Source of the DNA: JAAYZX01 sp040770645
Lineage (GTDB): Bacteria > Actinomycetota > Thermoleophilia > RBG-16-64-13
Assembly: GCA_040770645.1 (NCBI GenBank)
Contig: JAXGIS010000010.1
Span: 1-64,000 of the forward strand
Length of the DNA: 64,000 nt
Direction of reading: 5' to 3'
Shown here: piece by piece, positions 27,247 to 36,243 of the stretch
How the letters are laid out: each line of letters begins with the position of its first letter
Numbering within the stretch: position 1 is the stretch's first letter
Program-made: the position numbers and the translations under genes
The notes under the pieces: model-generated
The model's input: the letters and a program-made list of their open reading frames with translations, nothing else
The model's database searches: none
What the model was told of the DNA's origin: nothing

Positions 27247-27614
27247 GCGGGCACACAGGTTGGCCAATAGCTACCGGTTTTGAGAACGGCATCGTGAAGC
27301 GGCCCCAATCCTGATACAAACGCATCGGGATGAGTCACTTGGTCTCCCAAGCCGTAGACGGCAGGGCTAAGGCCTCTCAGGTCAAGGGTCTCGAGAGTGG
27401 GGAGGAACTCGTTCCACGCCGGCTGCAAGTCGCCGTCACCCCATGTTGAAGTGCCTGGGATGAAGAAGGGGTAGGCGCACAGTCGATCCGCCGCCGTCCG
27501 GCCGATGTTGTGGATTTCCGCCAAAGCGGTTCCGAACGCACTCTGTGGTCTCTCGGCAACGATTTGAGTGTCGTAGGTGGTTGTGCCGTAGAAGATGCCG
27601 ATAGGAGCCGACAC
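27243..27614 (-). CDS. Flavodoxin, C-terminally truncated
   Basis: A 123-aa FMN-binding electron carrier. GIFYGTTTYDTQ aligns with the phosphate loop (usual T/SxTGxT, here Tyr for Gly). IPGTSTWGDGDLQPAWNEFLPTLE and VYGLGDQVTHPDAFVSGLGPLHDAVLKTG match the FMN loops of long-chain flavodoxins. After KTG the frame ends in SYWPTCVPA, so ~45 C-terminal residues (last strand and helix) are missing and the convergent neighbour begins there. Either a true truncation or a shift just before the stop. The frame is open upstream; the start may be 27614 or the next ATG or GTG. Confidence 0.7.
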   Translation of the reverse strand: MSAPIGIFYGTTTYDTQIVAERPQSAFGTALAEIHNIGRTAADRLCAYPFFIPGTSTWGDGDLQPAWNEFLPTLETLDLRGLSPAVYGLGDQVTHPDAFVSGLGPLHDAVLKTGSYWPTCVPA

Positions 27615-27650
27615 GAGGTTATCTTCGCAGTACAGGGCTCGAAGGATAGC

Positions 27651-27677
27651 GGCGGAGTCCCGGTACGGGACTCCGCC
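27651..27677. terminator. 12-bp perfect hairpin
   Basis: GGCGGAGTCCCG-gta-CGGGACTCCGCC between the ferritin stop and the flavodoxin start, both on the minus strand. It has a strong stem but no clear T-run after it on either strand. Likely a terminator or mRNA 3' stabiliser for ferritin. Confidence 0.5.
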
Positions 27678-27698
27678 GCCGCATCCGGTTGTGCAAGT

Positions 27699-28211
27699 CT
27701 ATTCCGCTTCGGTGGGAGGAGTGAAAGTCCTGACCGCCAACTCCTTGTCGAGCATGAGGAGGGCGCCGGGGGCATCTTTGGCGAGCCGCAATTTGTTCAC
27801 GATGTCATCAGCGCTGGCTTCTTCTTCCACCTGCTCTGCGATGAACCACTGCAACTCGTTGAAAGTGGCCCTATCCTTCAGCTCTTCTGCCACATCCACC
27901 AGGTTGTTGATCAGACTGGTCACGTGCTGCTCGTGTTCGTACACGTTCTCAAACACCGCCAGGGGAGACGCCCACTCGCGCGGCGGCTCATCGATGGCCG
28001 AGAGCTCCACGCGCCCGCCTCTTTCCACCAGGTAGTGCAGGAACTTCATAGCATGGAAGGTTTCCTCCTCGTTCTGCACGTACATCCAGTTGGCGAACCC
28101 CGAGAGGCCCTTGTCCTCGAAGTATGTGGCCATGGATAGGTAGAGATAAGCCGAGTAGAGTTCGGCGTTGATCTGCTCGTTGATGGCGTCCTGCATGCGC
28201 TTGTCTATCAT
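27699..28211 (-). CDS. ftnA: Bacterial non-heme ferritin
   Basis: A 170-aa iron-storage subunit that assembles into a 24-mer and oxidises Fe(II). The four-helix bundle carries ferroxidase residues: E in INAELYSAY (E17), E and H in NEEETFHAMKF (~E50/H53), E in VYEHEQHV (~E94), and Q/E in WFIAEQVEEE. ATG 28211. It has its own promoter and a downstream hairpin, so it is probably monocistronic. The length is normal for FtnA. Confidence 0.93.
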   Translation of the reverse strand: MIDKRMQDAINEQINAELYSAYLYLSMATYFEDKGLSGFANWMYVQNEEETFHAMKFLHYLVERGGRVELSAIDEPPREWASPLAVFENVYEHEQHVTSLINNLVDVAEELKDRATFNELQWFIAEQVEEEASADDIVNKLRLAKDAPGALLMLDKELAVRTFTPPTEAE

Positions 28212-28226
28212 TTACTGTCTCCCATT

Positions 28227-28255
28227 ATTGTAGTAGTGGCGTTTCTTGCGGTCAG
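28227..28255 (-). promoter_or_regulatory. Promoter of the ferritin gene
   Basis: Read on the minus strand: CTGACC (28250-28255), a 17-base spacer, TACAAT (28227-28232). The -10 is close to consensus, and the start codon lies 16 bases downstream with GGGAG between. No Fur-like dyad is evident. Confidence 0.5.
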
Positions 28256-28264
28256 TGGGGTGGG

Positions 28265-28444
28265 TCAGCCGGATTTGATGATGGACTCTATCTTCTTCAC
28301 GGCGTCGGCAGCGTAGTAGCCGCAGCGCCCCTTGAGTTGCGCGGGCTCAATGCCCTGCTGTTTGATGATCTTCGCCACCTTGGATGCAGAAACACCCAGT
28401 TTTTCGGCGATCTTGCCCGATGTGAGGAGCTCCTCCTCGCCCAT
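28265..28444 (-). CDS. Small helix-turn-helix-like protein
   Basis: 59 aa. Residues 6-30, LTSGKIAEKLGVSASKVAKI, have the spacing of a helix-turn-helix, and the rest is a short basic helix-rich tail. Start ATG 28444 after AAGGAGGG, a strong site. It may be an excisionase- or MerR-like DNA binder; no family is certain. It lies just upstream of the ferritin promoter and is divergent from the DUF4388 gene. Confidence 0.6.
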   Translation of the reverse strand: MGEEELLTSGKIAEKLGVSASKVAKIIKQQGIEPAQLKGRCGYYAADAVKKIESIIKSG

Positions 28445-28586
28445 CCAATCCCTCCTTGCCCTCCGGACGCGTCTGCCTCCGGAGCAATGAGTCCAAACGA
28501 ACCTTCTGTGCGTGTATACCCATGTGAATCTACGTTGAATCAAGTATGCTAGTGAAGTAGTAGAGAAGACGTGGGAGGGTGATTGC

Positions 28587-29285
28587 TTGATCCTGTGGGG
28601 CCGTATTCAGGACTTCCCCATCTTCGCCGTGCTGCAGTTCCTTGCGCAGTACAGGAAATCCGGGGTGCTCGAGATCCAGGATTTCGAAGAATTCGGCTCG
28701 ATCTACCTCACCGCGGGTCGGGTGGATGCCATATCCCTTCCTCTGTCCGACGACCTTCTGGGCCGGCGTCTGGTAGCGGCCGGAGTTCTGTCAGAGGAGC
28801 AACTGCGCGAGTGCCTGCTGGAAGCACAGGACGCCGACAACACGGAACCGCTGGGTCTGCTTCTGTTGCACCGCGGTTACACGGACCGGTCCACCCTTCA
28901 GGAGATCGTAAATCAGCAGATATACGATCAAGCGTTGGAACTTTCGGATTGGCAATCCGGCACCTTCAAGTTCACCGTCCCCGAACAGCCCATCAAGTTC
29001 CCCATCACTCCTTCCATTGACGTACAGACGCTGCTGCTCGATGCGTATCGGCGGCTCGACGAAGGAGATCGCCCCAGGCGGGAAAAAGTGGTGGTGGAGG
29101 ATGAGATATGCCTCACATGCACGGTCGAGTGTAATGAGCACATCAAGGCACGTTTCCTGAAGAATGACGTGTGTCTATGGCGCAACATGCCGGCCGTCGC
29201 CAAGGACCATCTGTTCCCCGCGCCGCGTGGAGGCAGGCGTCGCGGTGATGAGGAAGACGAATTTCAGGATCTTCCGTTCCTCTGA
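28587..29285 (+). CDS. DUF4388 (PATAN-type) domain protein
   Basis: 232 aa. The N-terminal ~95 residues match DUF4388 (GRIQDFPIFAVLQFLAQ, KSGVLEIQD, GSIYLTAGRVDAI), a domain common in two-component and gliding/signalling proteins. The middle GVLSEEQLRECLLEAQ resembles the GspE/MshEN helical domain that often follows. The C-terminal part has CLTCTVEC and is basic/acidic mixed. TTG start 28587 with GGGAGGG upstream. A signalling or scaffolding role is likely. Confidence 0.72.
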   Translation: MILWGRIQDFPIFAVLQFLAQYRKSGVLEIQDFEEFGSIYLTAGRVDAISLPLSDDLLGRRLVAAGVLSEEQLRECLLEAQDADNTEPLGLLLLHRGYTDRSTLQEIVNQQIYDQALELSDWQSGTFKFTVPEQPIKFPITPSIDVQTLLLDAYRRLDEGDRPRREKVVVEDEICLTCTVECNEHIKARFLKNDVCLWRNMPAVAKDHLFPAPRGGRRRGDEEDEFQDLPFL

Positions 29286-29308
29286 GTCTCGAAGCTCGGA
29301 TTTGAGTT

Positions 29309-29770
29309 GTGAAGCTCGGATTGGTTTGTGTCGGGCGGATGGCACGTGAGAGCCGCCCCCTGTGTGACCACTATCTCTCGCTGCTGCGCCCCTACGCTGC
29401 CGTAGAGGTGTGTGAGGTGGAAAGCACCCCGCTCGCCGAGGGACGGGCACGCGTCATTGCACGGGAAGGTGAGGCCATACTGCGTTGCCTCAAGCCGGGG
29501 GCTTTCGTTGTTGGTCTGGATCAGGCGGGCCGGGAGTTCACCTCCGAGGAACTGAGCGCTTTCCTGGCAGAACAGAAGCTGAGGGGCGCCAGCCATTTCC
29601 AGTTTATACTTGGTGGCGCTTTGGGGCTTGATAGGCGCGTGTTGGCGGTTGGTAAATTGACGTGGTCGTTATCGCGGCTGACGTTTCCCCACCAGTTGGC
29701 ACGGTGCATCGTGCTGGAGCAGCTGTACCGGGCCATTCGTATTGAGCGGGGCGAACCTTACCACTATTGA
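29309..29770 (+). CDS. rlmH: 23S rRNA pseudouridine-1915 N3-methyltransferase RlmH
   Basis: A 153-aa SPOUT-class methyltransferase acting on the 70S ribosome with AdoMet. Seen: LKPGAFVVGLDQAGREFTSE, the SAM-knot loop FQFILGGALGLD (residues ~97-108), and the signature C-terminus LTFPHQLARCIVLEQLYRA…GEPYHY. The length matches the family. GTG start 29309, 23 bases after the DUF4388 stop. Confidence 0.93.
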   Translation: MKLGLVCVGRMARESRPLCDHYLSLLRPYAAVEVCEVESTPLAEGRARVIAREGEAILRCLKPGAFVVGLDQAGREFTSEELSAFLAEQKLRGASHFQFILGGALGLDRRVLAVGKLTWSLSRLTFPHQLARCIVLEQLYRAIRIERGEPYHY

Positions 29771-29974
29771 GGCTGGGCCGGTATCCCTGTCGGTGGTGTC
29801 GTCTGCGCGGCGGAGTGGCAGTTGACCACGACATCCCCGAGCGCACATGGTTCCCCAGTGGTGACTTAGGGGGATGGCCGCGATCGACGCGTGCCATCGG
29901 TGCACCCCGCCAGGTGGACGACCGGGGAGGGTCACCGTCTGTGCGGGAGCCCGACGGAGATATAGACTCTCGTT

Positions 29975-31671
29975 GTGGAGCGAGCGAAGGAGCAGGCCGT
30001 GCTGGCAGAACGAGTGGAACGTGTAGTTGCGGAGTGGATCGCGGAGAAGGAGTGGGAGGGTGCGCCGGCTTTCGGGCTGGAGCGACCCGCTGAGGCCGCC
30101 CACGGCGATTACGCCACCAACTTCTGTATGCAGTTGGCACGGGTTGCCCGCGCGGCCCCGCGGGCGCTGGCAGAAGAACTGAGGACGCGTCTGCTGGCCG
30201 ATGAGCGTCTGCGGCCGTACCTTGAGGCGGTGGAGGTGGCAGGTCCGGGGTTTGTCAACTTCCGGCTGAACCACACCGCGTTCGTGGAGTCGGTGGAGGG
30301 CCTCTTGGCGGCCGGCGAGGACGTGGGTCGCGTGACGCGGGCGCATCCGCTCCGCATCAATCTCGAGTATGTCTCGGTGAATCCCAACGGTCCGCTTCAC
30401 GTGGGCCACGGCCGCTATGCAGCCTACGGCAACTCACTTCATAGGCTGCTCGCTTTCTCGGGGCACCAGGTCACCGCTGAGTTCTACATCAATGACTTCG
30501 GGCGCCAGATGGAGATGTTTGGGCGCTCGGTGGCGGCTCGGTACGCGCAGTCCTTGGGGTTTGACCTCGCCGTGCCCGATGAGGGCTACCAGGGAGATTA
30601 CGTGCACGACGTGGCGGCTTCCATCCGGGCTGAGGTAGGGGACAGGTGGTTGGCGGCCCTTCAAGCCAGCGGCCTCGATGACCCGGAGAGTGAGGTGTTG
30701 CTGTTCTTCCGGCGCGAGGGCTACCGACATATGCTGGAGCAAATGAAGGAGGAACTGCGCCGATTCCGAGTGGAGTTCGATGTCTGGTTCTCGGAGACGG
30801 TACTCCACGAAGAAGGACGGGTGCAGGGCGCCATCAACGATCTTCTATCCCGCGGCGTGGCCTACGTGCAGGATGACGCCATCTGGTTGCGTACCACCGA
30901 CTACGGAGACGATAAAGACCGTGTGCTCATACGTAGCAACGAGCGTCCCACCTACTTCGCGGCCGATATCGCTTACCACGAAGACAAGCTGGCTCGGGGC
31001 TACGACCATCTCATCAACATTTGGGGAGCCGACCATCACGGCTATGTCCCGCGGATGCGGGCCGCCGTAGGTCTGCTGTGCGGTGAGCCGGATCGGCTGG
31101 AGGTGATAATCGGCCAGTTGGTCAATCTGTTGGAGGACGGTGAGGCCCGCCAGATGTCGACCCGGCGCGGCGAGATGGTCACGCTCTCGGAATTGATAGA
31201 GGCCATAGGAGTGGATGCGGCCCGCTTCTTCCTGGTCATGCGCTCTCACGACCAGACACTGGATCTCGATATCGGGTTGGCGAGGAAGCAATCGCAGGAG
31301 AACCCCGTGTACTACGTGCAGTACGCGCACGCGCGTATCGCCAGCATTCTTCGCAACCTGCCGGAGGATTTGGTGCCGGGCGTGGTCAGCGATCCCGAGG
31401 TCTTTGCCACCTCGTACGAGCGTGATCTCATCAAGACACTCGACGAATTCGGCTCCGTGGTGAGGAGGCTGCGGATCGCCGAGCTCCACACAGGATTGTT
31501 GGTTACGCGCAGGAATTAGCTGCATGTTTCCACACCTTCTACAAGCACTGCCGGGTTATCGGATCGGAACCGCGGGTCGCGTCGTCGCGACTGGCACTTT
31601 GTCTGATTGCCAAGCGGGTAGTCGCCCGCTGCCTCGACCTGCTCGGCGTGGAGGCACCGGAATCCATGTAG
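29975..31671 (+). CDS. argS: Arginyl-tRNA synthetase, frameshift near C-terminus
   Basis: A class I synthetase charging tRNA-Arg. An N-terminal Add-1 domain (~1-110) is followed by the HIGH-type motif NPNGPLHVGHGRYAAYGNS (residues ~137), the Rossmann core, MSTRRGEMVTL at the KMSKS position, and the DALR anticodon-binding domain. The first frame ends at 31519. A shift near 31500 restores QELAACFHTFYKHCRVI and the normal terminus …CLDLLGVEAPESM before TAG at 31669. GTG 29975 start. The shift is most likely a base error, because this gene is usually essential. Confidence 0.9.
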
Positions 31672-31793
31672 GCCGCCGGTGGTACGCAGGGAATTCGCAG
31701 ATCCTCGCTGCGCGATGCCGGCCGGCACAGGGCATGGACCTTCGTCAAGCGGTTGCATCGGCGCAGACCGTGTGGTCGGGTAGAGGGAGGGTC

Positions 31794-32402
31794 ATGAAGA
31801 TCAGAAGGCGGCCGGGGAATAGAGCGGTGATGGGAGTGCTGGTTGCCGCCGTCATGTTGGCGGCCGTCTTCATGACCCTGGCGGGCTGCGGATCCGGCGG
31901 TAACGTGTATACGCACCGAGAGCCCGCTTTCAAGTTCCGGTACCCCGCGGGATGGGATCTGCGGGAAGATCTGCAGATCGGGGCCACCTCGGGAGGGGAT
32001 GCTCTGTTCAGCGTGGGCGTCTTCGATCCCGATGGCACTCAGGTCTCTGGGGTGCTGGTGGACGGTGTTGTGTGCTCGGTGTATCAGTTGGATGTAACGG
32101 TGGAATCCTCAATGATGAACGAACTGAGGGCGGAGGTGGAAGATGTGCTGGCGGGGTTGGCTCGGCAACAGGCCGGCCTTACGACCTTGAAAGGATTGAC
32201 GAAGGCCGAGGTTGGGGGGCTACCGGGATTCAAGACTACGTTGTCGTTTCCTCGCGATGGAGTGACGTTGGTCACCACTCTCTACTTTCTTTTCGCCGGC
32301 AATCTGGAGTATCAACTGATCGTGCAGGCCAATGACAGGCGATGGGATGAGTTGGCTCCCGAGCTCGATATCGTGTTGTCGAGCTTTGCCGTTGCGCCGT
32401 GA
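31794..32402 (+). CDS. Secreted lipoprotein, PsbP-like
   Basis: 202 aa. Signal peptide with twin basic residues then MGVLVAAVMLAAVFMTLAGC, a clear lipobox (LAGC, Cys ~32). The mature part, FKFRYPAGWDLRED… through VTTLYFLFAGNLEYQLIVQ and WDELAPELDIVLSSF, follows the PsbP/MOG1-like pattern common in lipoproteins of unknown role. ATG 31794 after AGAGGGAGG. Probably attached to the outer face of the membrane; no specific function. Confidence 0.72.
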   Translation: MKIRRRPGNRAVMGVLVAAVMLAAVFMTLAGCGSGGNVYTHREPAFKFRYPAGWDLREDLQIGATSGGDALFSVGVFDPDGTQVSGVLVDGVVCSVYQLDVTVESSMMNELRAEVEDVLAGLARQQAGLTTLKGLTKAEVGGLPGFKTTLSFPRDGVTLVTTLYFLFAGNLEYQLIVQANDRRWDELAPELDIVLSSFAVAP

Positions 32403-32513
32403 GGATGGTGGGGGTGACGTGGGTGGCTCGACTCAGGTACTTTCGTTGGGTGACACCCATGGGTGTGCGCGCAGCCGTTAGTCAGTGCCAGCTTCGCAGG
32501 AAAAGGAGGCAGC

Positions 32514-33338
32514 GTGCCGGAGTTGCCTGAGGTTGAGACTATCCGTGCCCAGTTGGCGGAAGTGATCCCCGGCTGGACAATTGCTCACGTGCGGCTGCTC
32601 GAGCCGGCCATGATGGCTCCGGCCGAGCGCAGACGGCTGCGTGCGCTCGTCAGGGGAAGGACGTTCGCGTCGCCGGGTCGGCACGGCAAATTCCTTCTGC
32701 TGCCCTTGACAGGGAACGTCTGGTTGACGGTGCACCTGGGCATGACCGGGCGCATATTAGTGTCTTCCGGCCGGTACGTGTCTCATCCGCATGATCGTTT
32801 CGTGTTTCGCCTGGTGCGCGAGGGCGAGAAAGCATGGCTCGTGTTCCGCGATCCCCGGAAGTTCGGACGGCTGGAGGTGGGTGAGTGTGGGCCTGCCGCG
32901 CGCGTGGCGCTTTTGGGGCCCGATGCTTGGCTGGGGGAGTGGGACGCTGAGTCGCTGGCGCGGCGCCTGCGAGGGCGCACGGCGCCCATCAAGGCCTTAC
33001 TCCTCGACCAACGGATCCTGGCCGGTGTGGGCAACATCTACGCAGATGAATCCCTCTTTGAGGCCGGCATCGCTCCCGGGCGGCCTGCCGGGACTCTAGA
33101 CGAAGCGGAGGTAGGTCGGCTGGCGCGCGCCCTTCGACTGATCCTGGAGCGGGGTGTGCGCGCCTTGGGTTGCTCGGTGGCGGACTTCGTGCATGTAGAC
33201 GGAGGCATGGGCTCCATGCAGCAGGAGCTGAGGGCATACCGGCGCCAAGGCCAACCCTGCGTGCGTTGCGGTGCCACCATGCTGCGCACCGTCATTGCCG
33301 GCAGGGGAACCTCGTACTGCCCGGGGTGTCAGACATGA
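32514..33338 (+). CDS. mutM: Formamidopyrimidine-DNA glycosylase
   Basis: A 274-aa bifunctional glycosylase/AP lyase removing 8-oxoguanine and related lesions. The mature N-terminus PELPEVETI carries the catalytic Pro and Glu. Lys in GRHGKFLLLPL, the H2TH region RILAGVGNIYADESLF, and a C-terminal zinc finger CVRCG…YCPGC (residues ~250-272) are present. GTG 32514 is chosen because PELPEVE must follow Met and AAAAGGAGG precedes it. Confidence 0.95.
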   Translation: MPELPEVETIRAQLAEVIPGWTIAHVRLLEPAMMAPAERRRLRALVRGRTFASPGRHGKFLLLPLTGNVWLTVHLGMTGRILVSSGRYVSHPHDRFVFRLVREGEKAWLVFRDPRKFGRLEVGECGPAARVALLGPDAWLGEWDAESLARRLRGRTAPIKALLLDQRILAGVGNIYADESLFEAGIAPGRPAGTLDEAEVGRLARALRLILERGVRALGCSVADFVHVDGGMGSMQQELRAYRRQGQPCVRCGATMLRTVIAGRGTSYCPGCQT

Positions 33339-33420
33339 CGGCACGTGGCGGGGCATCATTCTGAGGGGTTAGGCCCGACTCGGCCCTGGGGGAGGAATGA
33401 CGGCCTTCCCGAGGGACGCA

Positions 33421-33458
33421 AAAAAGAAGCGAGCCCCGAGTGAACTCGCTTTCGTTTC
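33421..33458 (+). terminator. Rho-independent terminator after mutM
   Basis: AAAAAAGAAGCGAG, an 11-base loop, then CTCGCTTTCGTTT: an AGCGAG/CTCGCT stem flanked by A- and T-rich tracts. It could work in both directions. Confidence 0.7.
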
Positions 33459-33732
33459 CCTCATCGACTCTCCACTCCGGTTGTCTCATTGTACTCGGCG
33501 AAATCTAGTTTCACCTTTCCTCCACAGCCGGTACCGTGGTGAGCCTCCGGATCCGTGCGTCTGATCTCTCGGGACTCTATTGGTATTCTAGGCGATATTC
33601 AGGATATGTCAACCCCCTATCATGTGCGGCGTATGCAGGTAATTCTCGCATATTGCCCAGTGTGTTGGCGTACGTCCATACGCTGTGAGCGGACGCGTCG
33701 CTCGGTGCCCACTGGCGGTGTCGGGGCTGTGC

Positions 33733-33738
33733 TACAAT
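33733..33738 (+). promoter_or_regulatory. -10 box of the tRNA-Gly gene
   Basis: TACAAT, 22 bases before the tRNA 5' end. A clear -35 is not visible at the expected place. Confidence 0.45.
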
Positions 33739-33759
33739 CCAAGCGGCGATTATCGGCGA

Positions 33760-33835
33760 GCGGAGTTAACTCAGCTGGTAGAGTGCCAGCTTCCCAAGCT
33801 GGATGTCGCGGGTTCGATCCCCGTACTCCGCTCCA
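33760..33835 (+). tRNA. tRNA-Gly (anticodon CCC)
   Basis: A complete cloverleaf: acceptor GCGGAGT/ACTCCGC, D-loop with CTCAGCTGGTAGAG, anticodon stem CCAGC/GCTGG around loop TTCCCAA (anticodon CCC), T-arm GCGGGTTCGATCCCCGT, discriminator T and an encoded CCA. Reads GGG codons. Confidence 0.95.
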
Positions 33836-33898
33836 CGCTCTCCCCACTTCCCCGTTCTTCGTTTGTTGGATTCGCCATGCTTCATAGGCCTGTAGAAG

Positions 33899-33918
33899 TA
33901 CCCCCCAGGGTATATACT
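33899..33918 (+). promoter_or_regulatory. CsoR-type operator overlapping a -10 box
   Basis: TACCCCCCAGGGTA (33899-33912) is the G/C-tract dyad bound by CsoR/RcnR-family repressors, and TATACT (33913-33918) directly follows as a -10 box. Both lie ~110 bases before the csoR-like gene, consistent with autoregulation. Confidence 0.65.
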
Positions 33919-34029
33919 GCGTCACAGCGGTCCTGGTGTAGTGTCACGGTGAGTCCCAGGAGCGTGGCCGTGACTGGTGCTCACCGGCAGTCATCGTTGT
34001 GCGGCGTATGCCACACCGGAGAGTGGTAG

Positions 34030-34323
34030 ATGGAAGCAGTTGACTCCCCCCATACGCGGGCGGAGGTGGATCAGATCATCAGGCGCCTGCGCCGCATAGA
34101 GGGACAGGTGCGAGGGCTGCAGCGCATGATTGACGAGGGCAAAGAATGCGAGGCGGTGCTCATGCAACTTTCTGCCGTGCGTGCGGCCTTGGATCGTGTG
34201 GGCATGTTTCTCATCAGTCATCGTATGAAAGAATGTCTGCAGAGTACGGGCGAAACCGTCAGCCAGGAGGCGATGGAAGCCGCGTTCGAGGTGTTTTTGA
34301 AGTATACGTCGCTGGGGCGATGA
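34030..34323 (+). CDS. CsoR/FrmR-family metal- or thiol-sensing repressor
   Basis: 97 aa, all helical. Pattern: LRRIEGQVRGLQRMIDEGKECEAVLMQLSAVRAALDRVG, then LISHRMKECL. Cys ~38, His ~63 and Cys ~67 match the W-X-Y-Z Cu(I) ligand set Cys-His-Cys. So copper or a related soft signal is likely; a persulfide sensor is also possible. ATG 34030. A CsoR-type operator precedes it and trxB follows 67 bases later, perhaps in the same transcript. Confidence 0.85.
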   Translation: MEAVDSPHTRAEVDQIIRRLRRIEGQVRGLQRMIDEGKECEAVLMQLSAVRAALDRVGMFLISHRMKECLQSTGETVSQEAMEAAFEVFLKYTSLGR

Positions 34324-34390
34324 CCCAGGGCTGCCCTCAGGGGACAGCCCTGGTGTTAGCCTCGGCCGTCTCGCCGAAGGAGAGTCTCAA

Positions 34391-35377
34391 ATGTACGACA
34401 TCGTCATCCTGGGTGCCGGACCTGCGGGGTTGACCGCAGCCATCTACTCGGCACGCGGAGGGCTCAAGACCCTTGTGGTGGAGCGGCAGATGGCCGGCGG
34501 GCAGATCGCCACCACGGATTTGGTGGAAAACTACCCGGGTTTCCCCGACGGCATTGGTGGATACGAGTTGATGGAACTGATGAAGCAACAGGCGGTGCGT
34601 TTTGGCGCCGAGATCCGGGAGATAGAGGCCGTTGACTCCATCACTCCCGGTCAAGTGCACCGTGTGGCCGTCGGAGAGGATGTATACGAAGCCCGGGCGC
34701 TGATCATCGCCACCGGCCTGGATCCCGTCGGGCTCGGCTGCGGCGGCGAGGCCCACTTCACCGGCAGGGGTGTTTCCTTCTGCGCCACCTGTGACGGCGC
34801 TCTTTACCGGGACAAAGTGGTGGCGGTGGTGGGCGGCGGCAACTCGGCCGTGGAGGAGGCGCTGTTTCTGACTCGATTTGCCAGAAAAGTCTACGTTGTC
34901 CATCGCAGGGACAAGTTGCGGGCCGATTGGGTTCTGCAGCAGCGGGCCTTCGCCAACCCAAGGATCGAACTACTGTGGAACGCGCAGGTGCGGGAGGTCC
35001 GGGGGGAGAACGTCGTGACTTCCATCTACGTGGAGTTCACCGATAGGGGTGAGTTCACGGAGGTTCCCGTGGATGGCGTTTTCATGTACGTGGGGCAGCG
35101 CCCCAACACCGACTTCGTTCGAGATTTGCCCCTACATCGCGATCCACTCGGTTTCATCGTGACTGACGATCAGTTGGCCACCAGCATCAGTGGGGTCTTC
35201 GCAGCGGGGGACTGCCGGGCCAACGAGTTGAAACAGGTGGTATGGGCGGCCGCAGAAGGTGCGCTGGCAGCCAGATCAGCGGCCCGTTATGTGGAAGACC
35301 TGGGAAGTGTGCGTATAGACGGGGAGGAAGAGGAGGACGAGGAGGACGACGCCGCTTGCGAGTTGCCCTCTAACTGA
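34391..35377 (+). CDS. trxB: Thioredoxin reductase
   Basis: A 328-aa FAD/NADPH flavoprotein. FAD loop GAGPAGLTAAIYSARGG (residues ~8), redox pair FCATCDGALY (~residue 135), NADPH loop VVGGGNSAVEEALFL, and C-terminal FAD motif GVFAAGDCRANELKQVVWAA. The last ~20 residues are an unusual acidic tail (EEEEDEEDD) ending in LPSN. ATG with AAGGAGAG upstream. Its position behind a CsoR-like gene hints at induction with thiol or metal stress. Confidence 0.93.
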   Translation: MYDIVILGAGPAGLTAAIYSARGGLKTLVVERQMAGGQIATTDLVENYPGFPDGIGGYELMELMKQQAVRFGAEIREIEAVDSITPGQVHRVAVGEDVYEARALIIATGLDPVGLGCGGEAHFTGRGVSFCATCDGALYRDKVVAVVGGGNSAVEEALFLTRFARKVYVVHRRDKLRADWVLQQRAFANPRIELLWNAQVREVRGENVVTSIYVEFTDRGEFTEVPVDGVFMYVGQRPNTDFVRDLPLHRDPLGFIVTDDQLATSISGVFAAGDCRANELKQVVWAAAEGALAARSAARYVEDLGSVRIDGEEEEDEEDDAACELPSN

Positions 35378-35410
35378 CCACGTGGGTGTCGACCGCGGGC
35401 GCAGTGTTGC

Positions 35411-36243
35411 TCACGCATCGAGATACGTCTTCAACCACGTGATGACCCGATGATGCATCTCGGGTGAGCTTTGGGCCGACGTGTGGCTGCCTTCGGGCAG
35501 AAGCCACAGGTGGGCTTCGTCGCCGAGATGAGCCGCCAAGTCCAAGGAGTGTTGGAACTCCACCTTCTCGTCCGCCCGGGCGTGCACGATGAGCACGGGG
35601 CAGGTGATGAGGCGGACGGTCTCCAGAAGGCTGTTGCGGCGGAAGAACTCGGTCAAAACCTCTTCGTTCAAGCGGGCCTCCAAGCCGGCATCCTGGGCAG
35701 CGCTCCACTCGTGCTTGCGCTCTAGGGCCCGCAGCATGACTTGTTCGTTGGCCGGGCAGAGCACAGCCACTGCGCTGAAATCGGCCTGGGCAGCTGCGCG
35801 GAGACCATAGTAGCCCCCCATGCTCGAGCCCCGGTAGCCCAGCCGGGTCCCGTCCACCAGCGGGTGGCTGCGCAGGAGGGCCGCTGCGGCCAACACGTCT
35901 TCCTCCAAGGGGCCGTCCACCAGCCCCGTGCTTTCGCCGTGACCGCGGAAATCGATGCCCAGAACCGCCAGTCCGGCCAGGCAGGCCTGTTCACAGAAAG
36001 ACCTGTGACGCAGGCGCCTGCTCCCGGCGCCGTGCGCCACGATTAAGCCCGGCAGTTTGGCCTTGCCGGGGTGGGCCGCCGCCGGGAGGTACAGGGTGGC
36101 GGCAATCACGGGACCATCCTTGTGCGTCTTGTGGCGCAGGGGGAAGAGCCGCTGCGGAACCGGAGATCTTCGTAATGAATGAGAGGGTTGCGCGGTGGGG
36201 TGGCGTAGGTGCTCTGGTTTCGTTCTTGGGGTTGTTGCGTCAT
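35411..36243 (-). CDS. Alpha/beta hydrolase, N-terminal frameshift
   Basis: A ~276-aa serine hydrolase of the dienelactone-hydrolase/acyl-peptidase-like type. Oxyanion region IVAHGAGSRRLRHRSF, nucleophile elbow GSSMGGYYG, Asp in VLIVHARADEKV and His in LLPEGSHTS. The intact frame starts at 36109, but a conserved-looking N-terminus (NPLIHYEDLRF) begins at ATG 36243, overlapping the hpt stop, and is separated by a frame change near 36150. Probably coupled to hpt. Substrate unknown. Confidence 0.72.

Larger units (their letters stand above)
33339..33759. other. Intergenic region with terminator and tRNA promoter
   Basis: About 420 bases between mutM and the tRNA. It contains the terminator at 33421-33458 and a TACAAT box for the tRNA. 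No protein gene is supported in it; short frames on both strands are shadows. Confidence 0.5.
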
